A stretch of DNA of 64,000 nt from an uncultured Myxococcales bacterium (GCA_937146725.1 CAKZRU010000104.1:1-64000); one strand, 5' to 3'; shown: positions 52,278-62,029, numbered from the stretch's first letter. The notes: generated by a model not told the origin, from the sequence alone. Numbers and translations are program-made.

Positions 52278-53657
52278 CTAAGCACGTAGATCAAGCTGAT
52301 CTCCACGTAAGCCCTTGGTAGGTGCCATTAAACTACCACGTCTTGCCGGAATACTGACCGCAATGGTCAAGATAATGATTGAGCCAAAAACGGCAAGTAA
52401 ATAATCACCCCATCTAAACTCAACCGGAAAGCGATCAATCCCATATACTTGTGGATCTAAGCTGACTCCATTGGCTAAGATCCACTCACAAAAGATAAAT
52501 CCGACCACTGCACCAATGAGTGAGCCTACAGTTGCAATCCCTAAGCCCTCAATCACAAAAATTCTTTTGATGCTTTTGTTTGATGCACCCATGGTTTTTA
52601 ATATCGCAATCTCAGGCGTTCGTTCAAGAGTCATCATCATCAACATTGAGGAAACATTGCATGAGGCTAAAATCAACATGACGGATAATACGACTAAGAT
52701 CGCAATTCTTTGGTAAACCAAACTCATGTACAGAGCCGGATTCTGCTCATACCATCCTTGCACACTAAAGTTTTCTTCGGCTCGTGTTGATATACGTGTT
52801 GCTTTTAAGGGATTAAGAGCGAGAGCTTCTCCCCAGTCTTGAGGATCACCTAAGCCCCATTTTAGAGCGCTTTCAATGCGCGGTGCTAACTCACCGGCTA
52901 AATCGGGATTGGTAAGCGCAATTTCAAAGCCTTGCACCGAGTCATGAATGCCAAAGATGGCTTCGGCTTGGTCATAGTGCATGTAGATAAATCGTGAATC
53001 ATACTCATCATATCCAGCTTCAAAAATACCCACAACCTTAAGGGTAATGGATTGAGGAACTTGGCTTTGTCCGTTCCATTGATGATTATTTGGGCTGTCC
53101 GTTTTTATTTTTTGGCTTACCCCTGTAAGTGCGGTAAAAATTTGGTTTTCTTGGATAGAAAGCTTACGAGCCAATTGGCTACCCACAAGGACTTCAATCA
53201 CTTGATTGCGGTTTTTTGATTTGGAAAGATTTGGTGCTTTGAGTAAGCCAAGATTACCGGATTTCAAGTATGACTCTAACTTGAGCGCCTTGCGGGCTCT
53301 TTGGGGCTGGATGCTCTTAATAAAACCACCGACAGTTGAACCCGGGCCAACAAAGATAGCCTTATGATAAGTAGTGGGCGAAACAGCTAAAACTTGTGGG
53401 ACTTTGGCCTTAATTGCCGTCTCAATTTCCTCAACATCATATCGGGTATTAGAATACGGCCGTGCAAAAACATGTGCAGTGACACCTAATAACTTATCTT
53501 GAAAAGCTCTTTCAAAGCCGGCTGTAATCGATGCCCCTCCAATGAGTGCAGCCACACCAATCGCCACACCAATGACAGCGAGTATAGCCACTAGGGATAA
53601 GCCACGTCCACGACGAGAAACAAGGTGGCGGAGCGCAAGTAACAGCTCAAACTTCAT
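52278..53657 (-). CDS. LolC/LolE-type ABC transporter permease
   Basis: A 459-residue inner-membrane protein. Helix 1 (LVAILAVIGVAIGVAALIGG, about 20-42) is followed by the family sequence ITAGFERAFQDKLLGVTAHV and a large periplasmic domain (45-310), then three C-terminal FtsX/MacB-type helices with the EIAILKTMGASNKSIKRIFVIEGL segment. This is the lipoprotein-release complex permease, which passes lipoproteins from the inner membrane to LolA. No LolD ATPase gene is adjacent in the window. The start lacks a strong Shine-Dalgarno sequence. Confidence 0.87.
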   Translation of the reverse strand: MKFELLLALRHLVSRRGRGLSLVAILAVIGVAIGVAALIGGASITAGFERAFQDKLLGVTAHVFARPYSNTRYDVEEIETAIKAKVPQVLAVSPTTYHKAIFVGPGSTVGGFIKSIQPQRARKALKLESYLKSGNLGLLKAPNLSKSKNRNQVIEVLVGSQLARKLSIQENQIFTALTGVSQKIKTDSPNNHQWNGQSQVPQSITLKVVGIFEAGYDEYDSRFIYMHYDQAEAIFGIHDSVQGFEIALTNPDLAGELAPRIESALKWGLGDPQDWGEALALNPLKATRISTRAEENFSVQGWYEQNPALYMSLVYQRIAILVVLSVMLILASCNVSSMLMMMTLERTPEIAILKTMGASNKSIKRIFVIEGLGIATVGSLIGAVVGFIFCEWILANGVSLDPQVYGIDRFPVEFRWGDYLLAVFGSIIILTIAVSIPARRGSLMAPTKGLRGDQLDLRA

Positions 53658-53869
53658 AGGATTACTTTGTTCACAATCAAAATCATTAGTATAAGAACAT
53701 CAAAGGCATTCAAATACCTTAGTGATGGCGATGAATCAAGCATCCTCAGCATTTGAAAGCTCTTTTATAGAATCATTTTGTCTTTTAAGATGATAGCTTA
53801 CTTGCTTTATAGGTTTATATTAGGATAACAAACTCCTGCTGATACTAAGATGATCGTTAAGGAATAGCT

Positions 53870-54607
53870 ATGCCATTCACTCAAAGTTGTTTTTTTAATA
53901 AGGCCTTCACTTGTGCCGCTTTATTTGCATTAGTCCTTATGCCTATGCTTGCAGAGGCTGCACCTAGTGGAAAGGGACGTGTTCTAATCGACGAGACTTA
54001 TCATGATGTCACTTGGAGTGATGGTGACAGTTTTAGAATCACTTCTGGACGCATGAGAGGACAGCGGGTGCGCTTATTAGGATATAATACTCTTGAAAGC
54101 TATGGTCCGGTTCATAAATGGGGAGATTGGAATGAATGGGCCCTTTATCGCTTAGCTAAAGATGCCAAAAAAGTCGCAACTCAAGAGATTTGGGAGTGTA
54201 AATCACAAGGTGCTCAAGATCGTTATCAAAGGCTACTTGTACGCTGTCCTAAACTCATTGAAGCGATGCTAAAAACTGGGATGGGGCATATCTTTGAAGT
54301 AGAGTCAAAGCCCGATGTTGCCTTACTTATGCTCCAAGCCGATGCGATTAAAAGAAAAGTGGGCATGTGGGCCAAGGGAGCTCCGGAAGGGATTATGACA
54401 AGTATTCATAGCCATGATGAAGACCCCAAGAAGCCTGCTTATAACCGCGTAGCCTCTTTAAAGACCGGTATGGCTCGTAAGCTACTACACTCGAACAACT
54501 ATAAGCGCTGTGAATGGGTATGTGCCGAAGGTTCATGTTTGTTATATGTACCCTTTAATCAGCGCTATGGTGATGACAGGCCTTCATGCTTGCGATGGAA
54601 AAGATAG
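53870..54607 (+). CDS. Secreted thermonuclease-like (SNase) protein
   Basis: A 245-residue protein with a signal peptide (core AALFALVLMPMLAEA, cleavage near AAP). An SNase fold follows: SDGDSFRI, VRLLGYNTLES (positions of the catalytic Arg and Glu region), QDRYQRLLVRC (RYQR as the second Arg) and IKRKVGMWA. The usual DTPE is replaced by NTLE, and calcium ligands are only partly visible, so activity is uncertain. The C-terminal CEWVCAEGSCLLY has four cysteines likely in disulfides. AAGGAA precedes the ATG. Confidence 0.78.
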   Translation: MPFTQSCFFNKAFTCAALFALVLMPMLAEAAPSGKGRVLIDETYHDVTWSDGDSFRITSGRMRGQRVRLLGYNTLESYGPVHKWGDWNEWALYRLAKDAKKVATQEIWECKSQGAQDRYQRLLVRCPKLIEAMLKTGMGHIFEVESKPDVALLMLQADAIKRKVGMWAKGAPEGIMTSIHSHDEDPKKPAYNRVASLKTGMARKLLHSNNYKRCEWVCAEGSCLLYVPFNQRYGDDRPSCLRWKR

Positions 54608-54769
54608 CGATACATCTTTTCACCAAGTCTTCACTACAAAAGCTTAAAACTTAAACTACCGTTGAACCAAGATTTTAGGCTATATTTAAACTCTGTTTTT
54701 TAACTTTTTTGTCTTAACCAATATCCTTATCAAGTTAATACATAGCTCAAATCAATAAAGGAGACTCCC

Positions 54770-57640
54770 ATGGGAAATAGATCCATTTCAACGTTCTTTA
54801 CGTTGAAAACTAAAGTGTTAAAGCCCGCTTGCTTTATGCTTTTAATCACCACTGGCTTAACAGCTGCCTGTACTGATCCAGAAACAACCACACCACTTGT
54901 TGTGCCCCCTATGGCCGGCAGTGAAATGGCCGGAACTGAAGTTGCGGCTTGTGTGTCAGACTCATCATGCGCTCCAGGTACAATTTGTAATGTAGGCACA
55001 GGTATGTGTGTTCCCGGTCAATGTAGTGCAAGTACTCCATGCCCTGCCAACCAAACCTGTAATATGACTAACTTTACCTGTGTAGCCGATGCCAACCCAT
55101 CATGTACAAGTGATGCAAATTGTAGTAATGGCTTTTGTGTAGCAGGAATGTGTCGTGACGTAGAATGTGTTCGTGATGATAACTGTGGAGCAGGAACACG
55201 TTGTGATAATATGCGCTGTGTAGCAGATACAAGCTGTATTGATAATGATGGTGATGGCTATGGAACCAACTGTGGTATGGGTCCAGACTGTGATGACCGT
55301 AATCGCAATGTGAATCCGGGCGCCCCCGAAAATGGAGCCACAAACTGTGATGATGGTATTGATAACAACTGCGATGGTGTAGATAGTATTTGTGGTTCAG
55401 AGCTTGACCTAGATAATGATGGTTTCTCTGATAAAGATGGTGACTGCGATGACATGAACCCTAACATCAACCCAGGTCAAATGGAAATCTACTACAATGA
55501 CCTTGATGATGACTGTAATCCACAAACCAATGATGATGACCAAGACGGTGATGGTTTTGCGGCTCAGTCTTCAATGGGCCCAGACTGTGATGATCTTAAT
55601 CCTAATATTAATCCACGTGCTGAAGACATCCCCGGTAATGGGGTTGATGAGAACTGTGATGGTATGGATCGAGTCATAACCGCTGACGATCGTGATGGTG
55701 ATGGCGTTTCAGAGGTTGATGGCGACTGTGACGATGACAATGCAATGGTCTCACCAAACCTACAAGAGATTCCTTACAACTCACTCGATGATGACTGTAA
55801 CGCAAATACTCGTGATAATGACCTTGACCGTGACGGCTTCAATTCTCCTTTAGATTGCGATGATAATAACGCAATGGTCAATCCAAATATGGCCGAAGCT
55901 TACTACAACGGCATTGATGATGACTGTAATGAGCAGACGAGTGATAGCGATGCTGATGGTGACGGCTTTGATGCTCAAGTTGTAGGCGGCAATGACTGTA
56001 ATGATGACCTGGCTTCAGCTAATCCAAATGCACAAGAAGTACCTTACAATGGGGTTGATGATGACTGTAATGCAAGCACACCAGACAATGATTTAGATGG
56101 TGACGGATTTACTCGTGATAATGACTGTAATGATGATGATGCCAACGTAAACCCAGACATCATTGAAAATGCATCAACAAACTGTAGTGATGGGATTGAT
56201 AATAACTGTGTTGGTGGAGACATCCAATGTGATGCAGGTGCGGTTGACAGCGATGGAGACGGTACACCTGATGACCAAGATTGCGAGCCTAATAATGCGG
56301 ATGTTCCAGGTGCGGTTGAAATTGCCAATAACGGCATTGATGACGATTGTGATGGCGAAGTAGACAACGCTTGTATTGATGATGCTTTTGATGACAGCAA
56401 CTATAACGATGGTCCGGCAAACGCTTCGGCAATGGATGATTATAATGGCCGTTATGAGTCATTACTTGTGCTTTGTCCAAATGATACCGATTGGTATCAG
56501 ATTCGCCTAGAAGCTGGCGATGGCCTAGAAGTCGATATACGTTTTGAGGACGCATTAGGTGATATTGATGCTCGCCTATATCGTCGTAACAATGGTGCCC
56601 TGACTGAAGCGGGCCTAACAGTTGTTGATTCTTCAACAAGCACCAATGATAATGAGGTCGTTTACACAGCACGTGCCAATGTTGGAGATACATATTTCAT
56701 CAAAGTATATCAGTTTGGTGCCAACCCTGAGCGCGTTAATTATGACATGATGATTAATGTGTTTGAGGGCTGTCAAGATGATGCGGTTGGTCCAAGTGGT
56801 GAGCATAATGACACATTAAACGAGGCCAATAATCTTCCTAGTTTTGGTGAAAATCGCCAAATCTGTGATTATGATGAAGATTGGTACAGCTTTAATCTAA
56901 ATCGTAGCCAAAATATTCGTATTGATACCATGTTCCAAAATCTGAGTGGTGACTTGGATATTGAGCTTTATAATGCTGATACTCAAACTCGAGTTGAGGC
57001 CTCACGTTTCTTCTATAACAATGAAGTCATTAACATTGAAAACTTAGCTGCGGGTAACTACGCTCTTAAGGTTTATGGACACAATGGTTCAACCAATCCT
57101 TATCGTGTTTTCTTATCAAGCGGAGCTAGCGCAACCGCAGAATTCACTGATAATGCTGACTATGATATTCCGGATGGTGGAGATGCACCAGGCGTTTACA
57201 CCACACCGGCGATTCGCTTCCCAGCAGTACCAGCGGGTTCAATTGTTCGCAAGCTGAGAATCAGACAGCTTGACATTAATCACCGTTGTTTAGGCGATCT
57301 CCAAGTAACTTTACTATGGGACGGTGTACCGATTACAACACTTTGGAACCGTGATGGTGAAAACTGTGATGATGATGGTCTTGATGATGATAGTCTCACC
57401 AGTGTTGGTTGTAATTCTTTATCAGGCTTACTAGGCCGAGATATTTGTTTTGAGAACAGATACTACCCTGCATATGATGAAAATGCGCCTGATCAGCCTC
57501 TCTTCCAAAATGGCTTTGATCCAATGTTCGCCGGTCTTGACGCACAGGGTGATCTCACGGTAGAGATTAAGGACTTTGTTTCAGGCAACGTTGGTAAGCT
57601 TGTTAACTTACAGGTGGAGCTTGAATACTTTATTCCCTGA
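54770..57640 (+). CDS. Lipoprotein with MopE repeats, two PPC domains and a P-domain
   Basis: A 956-residue secreted lipoprotein (lipobox TAAC, Cys34). Residues 52-150 are Cys-rich (CxxDxxC... CNVGTGMC) like other Myxococcota surface proteins. Residues 155-545 hold repeats of the type DxDGDGxx..DCDDxNPxxNPxxxE, the MopE/thrombospondin-3-like calcium pattern. Two bacterial pre-peptidase C-terminal (PPC) domains follow (DTDWYQIRLEAGDGLEVDI; DEDWYSFNLNRSQNIRID), then a proprotein-convertase P-domain (IRQLDINHRCLGDLQVTLLWDG, ..LTVEIKDFVSGNVG). No protease domain is present, although PPC and P-domains normally flank one. AAAGGAG before the ATG. Confidence 0.87.
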   Translation: MGNRSISTFFTLKTKVLKPACFMLLITTGLTAACTDPETTTPLVVPPMAGSEMAGTEVAACVSDSSCAPGTICNVGTGMCVPGQCSASTPCPANQTCNMTNFTCVADANPSCTSDANCSNGFCVAGMCRDVECVRDDNCGAGTRCDNMRCVADTSCIDNDGDGYGTNCGMGPDCDDRNRNVNPGAPENGATNCDDGIDNNCDGVDSICGSELDLDNDGFSDKDGDCDDMNPNINPGQMEIYYNDLDDDCNPQTNDDDQDGDGFAAQSSMGPDCDDLNPNINPRAEDIPGNGVDENCDGMDRVITADDRDGDGVSEVDGDCDDDNAMVSPNLQEIPYNSLDDDCNANTRDNDLDRDGFNSPLDCDDNNAMVNPNMAEAYYNGIDDDCNEQTSDSDADGDGFDAQVVGGNDCNDDLASANPNAQEVPYNGVDDDCNASTPDNDLDGDGFTRDNDCNDDDANVNPDIIENASTNCSDGIDNNCVGGDIQCDAGAVDSDGDGTPDDQDCEPNNADVPGAVEIANNGIDDDCDGEVDNACIDDAFDDSNYNDGPANASAMDDYNGRYESLLVLCPNDTDWYQIRLEAGDGLEVDIRFEDALGDIDARLYRRNNGALTEAGLTVVDSSTSTNDNEVVYTARANVGDTYFIKVYQFGANPERVNYDMMINVFEGCQDDAVGPSGEHNDTLNEANNLPSFGENRQICDYDEDWYSFNLNRSQNIRIDTMFQNLSGDLDIELYNADTQTRVEASRFFYNNEVINIENLAAGNYALKVYGHNGSTNPYRVFLSSGASATAEFTDNADYDIPDGGDAPGVYTTPAIRFPAVPAGSIVRKLRIRQLDINHRCLGDLQVTLLWDGVPITTLWNRDGENCDDDGLDDDSLTSVGCNSLSGLLGRDICFENRYYPAYDENAPDQPLFQNGFDPMFAGLDAQGDLTVEIKDFVSGNVGKLVNLQVELEYFIP

Positions 57641-57722
57641 GTAGCTCAGTTTCCTTAATCGGTTGTTAATCAACCATGACATACTTTGAGTTACTCACTT
57701 AAATCCTTTGTGAGAACTCATT

Positions 57723-58619
57723 ATGTCCAATAAAGATAAGTCTTTACTCTTTGATAAAAGTGTAGATCTAGTCTTCATGTTTTTAGGCTTGTATGCAGCG
57801 ATTGCAGTTCAAGACCTAGTTGATCATCAAAAAGATAAGCAAAATTATCAGCAACTTTTAAGTGGCTTTAAAGAGGAACTTGAAAGTAATCAAGATCAAC
57901 GAAGCAATATCGAGTCAAAGCTTGGTAAATTAGAAGAAATCAATGATATTGGAGAGTCAGGCGCGAGCTTTAAGTTTTTTAGTTCTCAAGGTAAATACAT
58001 GGATCAGTTTTTAGATTGCTACTTAGACATGAAGCTGAAATCCATTAAAAAGAAATCCTTGAGCGATAAACGAATTAAGTCATGCAAAGTCTTGTTTAAA
58101 AAGGGTTTTAAGTTGAAGGCTCCGGAGCATCTTGATCTGACACCAGTCTATCGCAAAGACGTATGGCGCTTTTATTTGGCAGGTGGTGTACAGCTCTTTC
58201 AGATGTTTGAAAAGAAGGTAAAAGAAGCTCGATGTACAATCGAAGGTAAACCCTCCTATGGTCTAGCGATTTGCATTGGTTCGATTTATACAGTACTCAA
58301 AAAAGTTGAAGAGCAAGTCGCAGAGATTCAATCATTGGTGAATGATACCTACTTCAACCGACAGGGTATATTGGATGCGGAGTTTAAAAACTTTAAACGG
58401 GTGGTTAAAACTCTTGGTAAACGAACCGATGGTGAAGCGATCAGCATACTCAAAAAGCATACGGCTCATCTAAAGTCTGATGTACAAAACGGTCAACAAG
58501 CCGTGGATGTCTCATTATCTTTGATGCGCTTTAAGATTAAGCAGTTAAAAAAGACCGCCTTGGCTCTTGATCAGCGTTTTAATGAAGTCTTAAAAGCACT
58601 TAACAAGGAAATTAAATAA
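57723..58619 (+). CDS. Membrane-anchored coiled-coil protein
   Basis: A 298-residue protein with one helix near the N-terminus (LVFMFLGLYAAIAVQDLVD, 16-34), then a long helical part (LLSGFKEELESNQDQRSNIESKLGKLEEI). The arrangement, an anchor followed at once by a basic/acidic coiled coil and a helical domain, resembles the DUF6090-like family of unknown role. Cysteines at about 101, 120, 176 and 186 could pair if periplasmic. Convergent with the PEGA-like gene across 15 bases. Confidence 0.55.
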   Translation: MSNKDKSLLFDKSVDLVFMFLGLYAAIAVQDLVDHQKDKQNYQQLLSGFKEELESNQDQRSNIESKLGKLEEINDIGESGASFKFFSSQGKYMDQFLDCYLDMKLKSIKKKSLSDKRIKSCKVLFKKGFKLKAPEHLDLTPVYRKDVWRFYLAGGVQLFQMFEKKVKEARCTIEGKPSYGLAICIGSIYTVLKKVEEQVAEIQSLVNDTYFNRQGILDAEFKNFKRVVKTLGKRTDGEAISILKKHTAHLKSDVQNGQQAVDVSLSLMRFKIKQLKKTALALDQRFNEVLKALNKEIK

Positions 58620-58634
58620 GTTTAGTTTTAATGC

Positions 58635-59393
58635 TTATTTGCGACTTTTCTTAATCGCTTTTTTAACTCTTTTTTTAGCACCCTTTTTAGCGCGCTTTTT
58701 AACTTGTTTTTTAGCATTTCTTCTAACAGCTTTCTTCACTTGCTTCTTCCTGATACGCTTCTTAGTAGCTTTTCTAACTCGAGCACGCTTACTTGAACTC
58801 ATATCAATTTGAGCTGTCGTTTTGGTTTTGGCCTTGAGTTGCTTAACAAAGCGACGCACTTTGTTACTAGCCTTAGCTGTCACAATAACTTGGCCTGCTC
58901 TTACTGGAAAAGGTTTAGCTTTGCCGGCTTTAACAACACCACGATAGCGCTTGTTAATCCAGATCTTAACGGTTTGCTTAGCCTTTAAAATGAGTAAGGC
59001 ATTGACCTTACTTTTTGGAGTGGTCTTTGAAGTGTCAACAGTTGTTGTTGTACTTACCTCTGCTGCTTCTGTTTGAACATTAACCTGTCCGTCTTGTACT
59101 TGCACTTGAGCTTCATCTGTTTGAACTTCTACCGAAGGCGATACTTCAGGCTCAGGCTCTGGTTCAGGCTCCGCATTTTGAGTAGACTCCACTTGGATTG
59201 CCTGTTCCAAATCGCTGTCATTTAGTTCTTCATCAAACTCGCTGACAAGATCCTCCATGGAATCAAAGGCACTGCCTTCGATGGTATCATCCTCATTGAC
59301 ATCATCGGCAAAGCTGATCAAAGGAGAAGTTGTTGCAAAACTGAGTAAAAGAGTGAATGTGCAGAGTGGAGTTAAATATCTTTTTAGATACAT
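58635..59393 (-). CDS. Secreted PEGA-like protein with histone-like Lys/Arg tail
   Basis: A 252-residue product. Signal peptide (CTFTLLLSFATTSPLISFA), then an acidic Glu/Asp/Pro linker (30-110; EPEPEPEPE), a Thr/Val-rich part, a short beta module recalling PEGA domains (LILKAKQTVKIWINKRYRG, PFPVRAGQVIVTAKA; about 130-195) and a tail of about 50 residues made almost only of Lys, Arg and Ala (KKRIRKKQVKKAVRRNAKK). The tail resembles histone H1 tails but on a protein with an export signal, so it more likely binds peptidoglycan, LPS or DNA outside the cytoplasm. AAAGG precedes the start. Confidence 0.62.
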   Translation of the reverse strand: MYLKRYLTPLCTFTLLLSFATTSPLISFADDVNEDDTIEGSAFDSMEDLVSEFDEELNDSDLEQAIQVESTQNAEPEPEPEPEVSPSVEVQTDEAQVQVQDGQVNVQTEAAEVSTTTTVDTSKTTPKSKVNALLILKAKQTVKIWINKRYRGVVKAGKAKPFPVRAGQVIVTAKASNKVRRFVKQLKAKTKTTAQIDMSSSKRARVRKATKKRIRKKQVKKAVRRNAKKQVKKRAKKGAKKRVKKAIKKSRK

Positions 59394-59534
59394 AGAATAC
59401 CTTTCGTAAAATCAAGCCGACTAATGCGCTTGAGCAATCGTGGAGAGTAATAAAATAACCACTTAGGATTAGAATATCACTGCTTTTCATTCAAAATTTC
59501 CAAATATTTCAATAAAATGAGCTTGAGTACTCTG

Positions 59535-59599
59535 TAGTATTCAAGTGTAGTATTCAAGTGTAGTATTCAAGTGTAGTATTCAAGTGTAGTATTCAAGTG
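59535..59599. repeat. Intergenic 13-bp tandem repeat, five perfect units
   Basis: TAGTATTCAAGTG is repeated five times without a mismatch in the 254-base gap between the divergent starts at 59393 (minus) and 59648 (plus). It ends 48 bases before the plus-strand ATG, so it lies where the promoter or leader of the monooxygenase gene should be. Nothing else was recognised in the gap. Confidence 0.92.
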
Positions 59600-59647
59600 A
59601 TACTGATTCAGAAGATGTAGTAAAACCACCAAATAAAGAGAGATACC

Positions 59648-61483
59648 ATGTCGATTTTTATACGACTGAATGCCAATAGAATATTATTGAGTTTGGCATT
59701 TTTGAGTTTTTGGGCTTGTCAAGAAGACAGTGGAAGTCCCCAAGAATTAGCGGATGCAGGTGCGGAAGTCATGATTGCAGATATGGAACCTCTTGATCAA
59801 GCCGGTGAGTTGGTGAATGAGCAATGTGTTCCTGATGCAGATGGAACTGAAATAGCTTTAGCATTTTTAGACCAATACTGTGGGATGTGTCATCAAGACC
59901 CACCTCAGTTTGGCGCTCCTTATGCCTTGAGTGATTTAGAAACAATGTTAGATGGCGCAGAGGGATTAAGGCCTTTAGATCGATCATTTACTCGTCTTAT
60001 TGAAGGAACAATGCCTCCGGCAGGACAGCCACAACCAAGCCATGAGGAAGCCCAAGCATTTATTGATTGGGCGAGCTGTAACTCAGGTTTACAAAGGATG
60101 CCAGATATTGGTGGTTTTGAAGTCTCTAAGCCCTTATATAGAGGTCCAATGGCTCCTCCAGAAAATGCAGAAGTTTTGGAAATGCTGGTGCCCAGCGTGA
60201 CAGTGGCTTCAGATGTAGATGATCAATATAATTGTTTTAGCTTCTTGGGTCCAAGCCAGGGGGAGAGTGATCGTTCCATCTTAAGGATAGAGCCGGTTAT
60301 CGATGATGCTCGAGTGGTTCATCATATTGTGTTGTATGAAGCAGATGGACCGGTTGATAATCAAGTTGCAAGTGACTGCGGTGCCGGTCTTGGTGCGGGT
60401 GTATATGCATGGGCACCCGGTCAATCCGCATTACATTTTAATGAGGGAGGATTGATTACACGTCAGGGGCAAAACTATATTATCGAAATCCATTACAACA
60501 ACCAAGCGAGTTATGATGATGTAAGTGATAAAAGTGGAGTTCGCTTATATCATAGCTCCTTAGTGGAACCTCAGATCGATATGGTAACGATTGGCCCGGA
60601 AGGCTTTAGACTGCCGGCTCGTTCTCGTACCGAAGTTGGAGGGCAATGTGTTGTGGAAGAAGAATTTACCGTTTTGGCAATGATGCCACATATGCATGAA
60701 ATCGGTAAGTCCTTGCAATCAACAATCATTAGAGCAGATGAAAGTGAAGAAGATTTAATTACCCTGAATGGTTGGGATTTTAACTATCAACTTATTTATG
60801 ATGCACAAAATACATCACTCAGTGTGGGTGACCGGATTCAAACATATTGTATCTTTGAAAATCCCGATAATCGAGATCGCCGTTATGGTCCATATACTCA
60901 AGATGAAATGTGTTACAACTTTATCTATGTAACTCCACCACCAAGTACTAAACGCTGTGATGAGCCAATCGATGAACCAGTGGCCTATGAACCAGGTGAA
61001 TGCGGTCCAAGCGAAGCAGCTACTTATAGTGAAGCGATTATCGGCACATATAAAGAGGGAGAGCCTGTTGCCCTAGAAGGAGGACAGTTGGTCAGTGGTC
61101 AATATCGATTGACTGAACTAGAAGTTTGGTTTGATAGCTTTGATTTAGGGATTGCTATCGTTGATGACATGCTGAGTTACTATGATGCCCAAGGTGCTTT
61201 TGCATATTATGATGATGGACGCTTTGAACTAGATATGCAGGGGATGGCTTATCTGACAAGTCTGCAAGGTGCTGAGTTTGTGAGAGAGATTAGCCTAAGT
61301 CTGGGCGGAACGCTTACCACAATGATGGAAAGTAATGAATTACAAGTCCAACTGACCTGTCCTAATACAGGAGAAACTACTTTAGCTTATCAAGCGAATG
61401 AAGATCGTTTGACAATATATTTACCATTCAATGATGTTGTTTCTGGAACCCAAATGATGGTTTTTGAGCGAGTTAATCAGTAA
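59648..61483 (+). CDS. Cytochrome c / copper type II monooxygenase (PHM-like) fusion
   Basis: A 611-residue secreted protein, probably a lipoprotein (Cys24 after SFWA). Residues 60-150 form a small c-type cytochrome-like domain with CGMCH (78-82) and TMPPAG (Met122 as possible heme ligand). Then comes a copper type II ascorbate-dependent monooxygenase fold: HH at 225-226 and IHYN (H282) as the CuH ligands; HMH (348-350) and Met421 in DEMCYNF as the CuM ligands. All six copper ligands of peptidylglycine monooxygenase are thus present. The last 130 residues form an added beta-rich domain. AAGAGAG before the ATG. Confidence 0.83.
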   Translation: MSIFIRLNANRILLSLAFLSFWACQEDSGSPQELADAGAEVMIADMEPLDQAGELVNEQCVPDADGTEIALAFLDQYCGMCHQDPPQFGAPYALSDLETMLDGAEGLRPLDRSFTRLIEGTMPPAGQPQPSHEEAQAFIDWASCNSGLQRMPDIGGFEVSKPLYRGPMAPPENAEVLEMLVPSVTVASDVDDQYNCFSFLGPSQGESDRSILRIEPVIDDARVVHHIVLYEADGPVDNQVASDCGAGLGAGVYAWAPGQSALHFNEGGLITRQGQNYIIEIHYNNQASYDDVSDKSGVRLYHSSLVEPQIDMVTIGPEGFRLPARSRTEVGGQCVVEEEFTVLAMMPHMHEIGKSLQSTIIRADESEEDLITLNGWDFNYQLIYDAQNTSLSVGDRIQTYCIFENPDNRDRRYGPYTQDEMCYNFIYVTPPPSTKRCDEPIDEPVAYEPGECGPSEAATYSEAIIGTYKEGEPVALEGGQLVSGQYRLTELEVWFDSFDLGIAIVDDMLSYYDAQGAFAYYDDGRFELDMQGMAYLTSLQGAEFVREISLSLGGTLTTMMESNELQVQLTCPNTGETTLAYQANEDRLTIYLPFNDVVSGTQMMVFERVNQ

Positions 61484-61548
61484 ATATATATTAGGCTTGA
61501 ATTAAAATACTTAATAAAACAAGCTCTTATTTAATCATATTAACAGCT

Positions 61549-62029
61549 ATGAATTGGATTAGACGCTTACTGACACACAAAAGCAGTTAATTGTCTCGAG
61601 TTGGCGTCTTGTTGTACCCATTGCAGACACTGCAACTGACCTTTTTTATAAGCGCTTGTTTGAGCTTAAACCCGAATACACAGACTACTTTGCCAAGGAC
61701 ATGAGTCGACAAAAGCAGAAACTAGTCGCCATGCTATCTTTTATTGTTCAGTCATTGGATTGGGATCAAAGTCAGTGGGATGAAGATATAGATGTAGAAG
61801 ACGACTTGTTCATGGTTGTTTTGGCCATGGGACGCCGACATGGATACCGGATGAATCTTATGACGTTGTTGGAGAAGCGCTGATTTGGACTCTTGACTAT
61901 GGCTTGGGTGAGGCTTTTACAGAAGAAATAAAATCGGCTTGGTTAGAGATATACACCCAACTGTCAAGAATTATGCTTTTGGGAACTAAGTCTCAATTTA
62001 ACAACCAGTTTAAGGGGTTACGATCATGA
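61549..62029 (+). pseudogene. Globin gene with broken reading frame
   Basis: A globin is readable in pieces. From 61563 one frame gives LTDTQKQLIVSSW, DLFYKRLFELKPEYTDYF and DLFMVVLAMGRRH, with no conventional start codon before TTG 61656; the nearest ATG (61549) is in another frame. At about 61842 the frame must change again to give IPDESYDVVGEALIWTLDYGLG and AWLEIYTQLS, ending at TGA 62027-62029. The pieces join into one bacterial-type globin of about 155 residues, with the proximal His in GRRH. The last codon overlaps the DUF4388 start (ATGA), showing the gene was once translated in this operon. Decay or base-calling errors are both possible. Confidence 0.8.
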
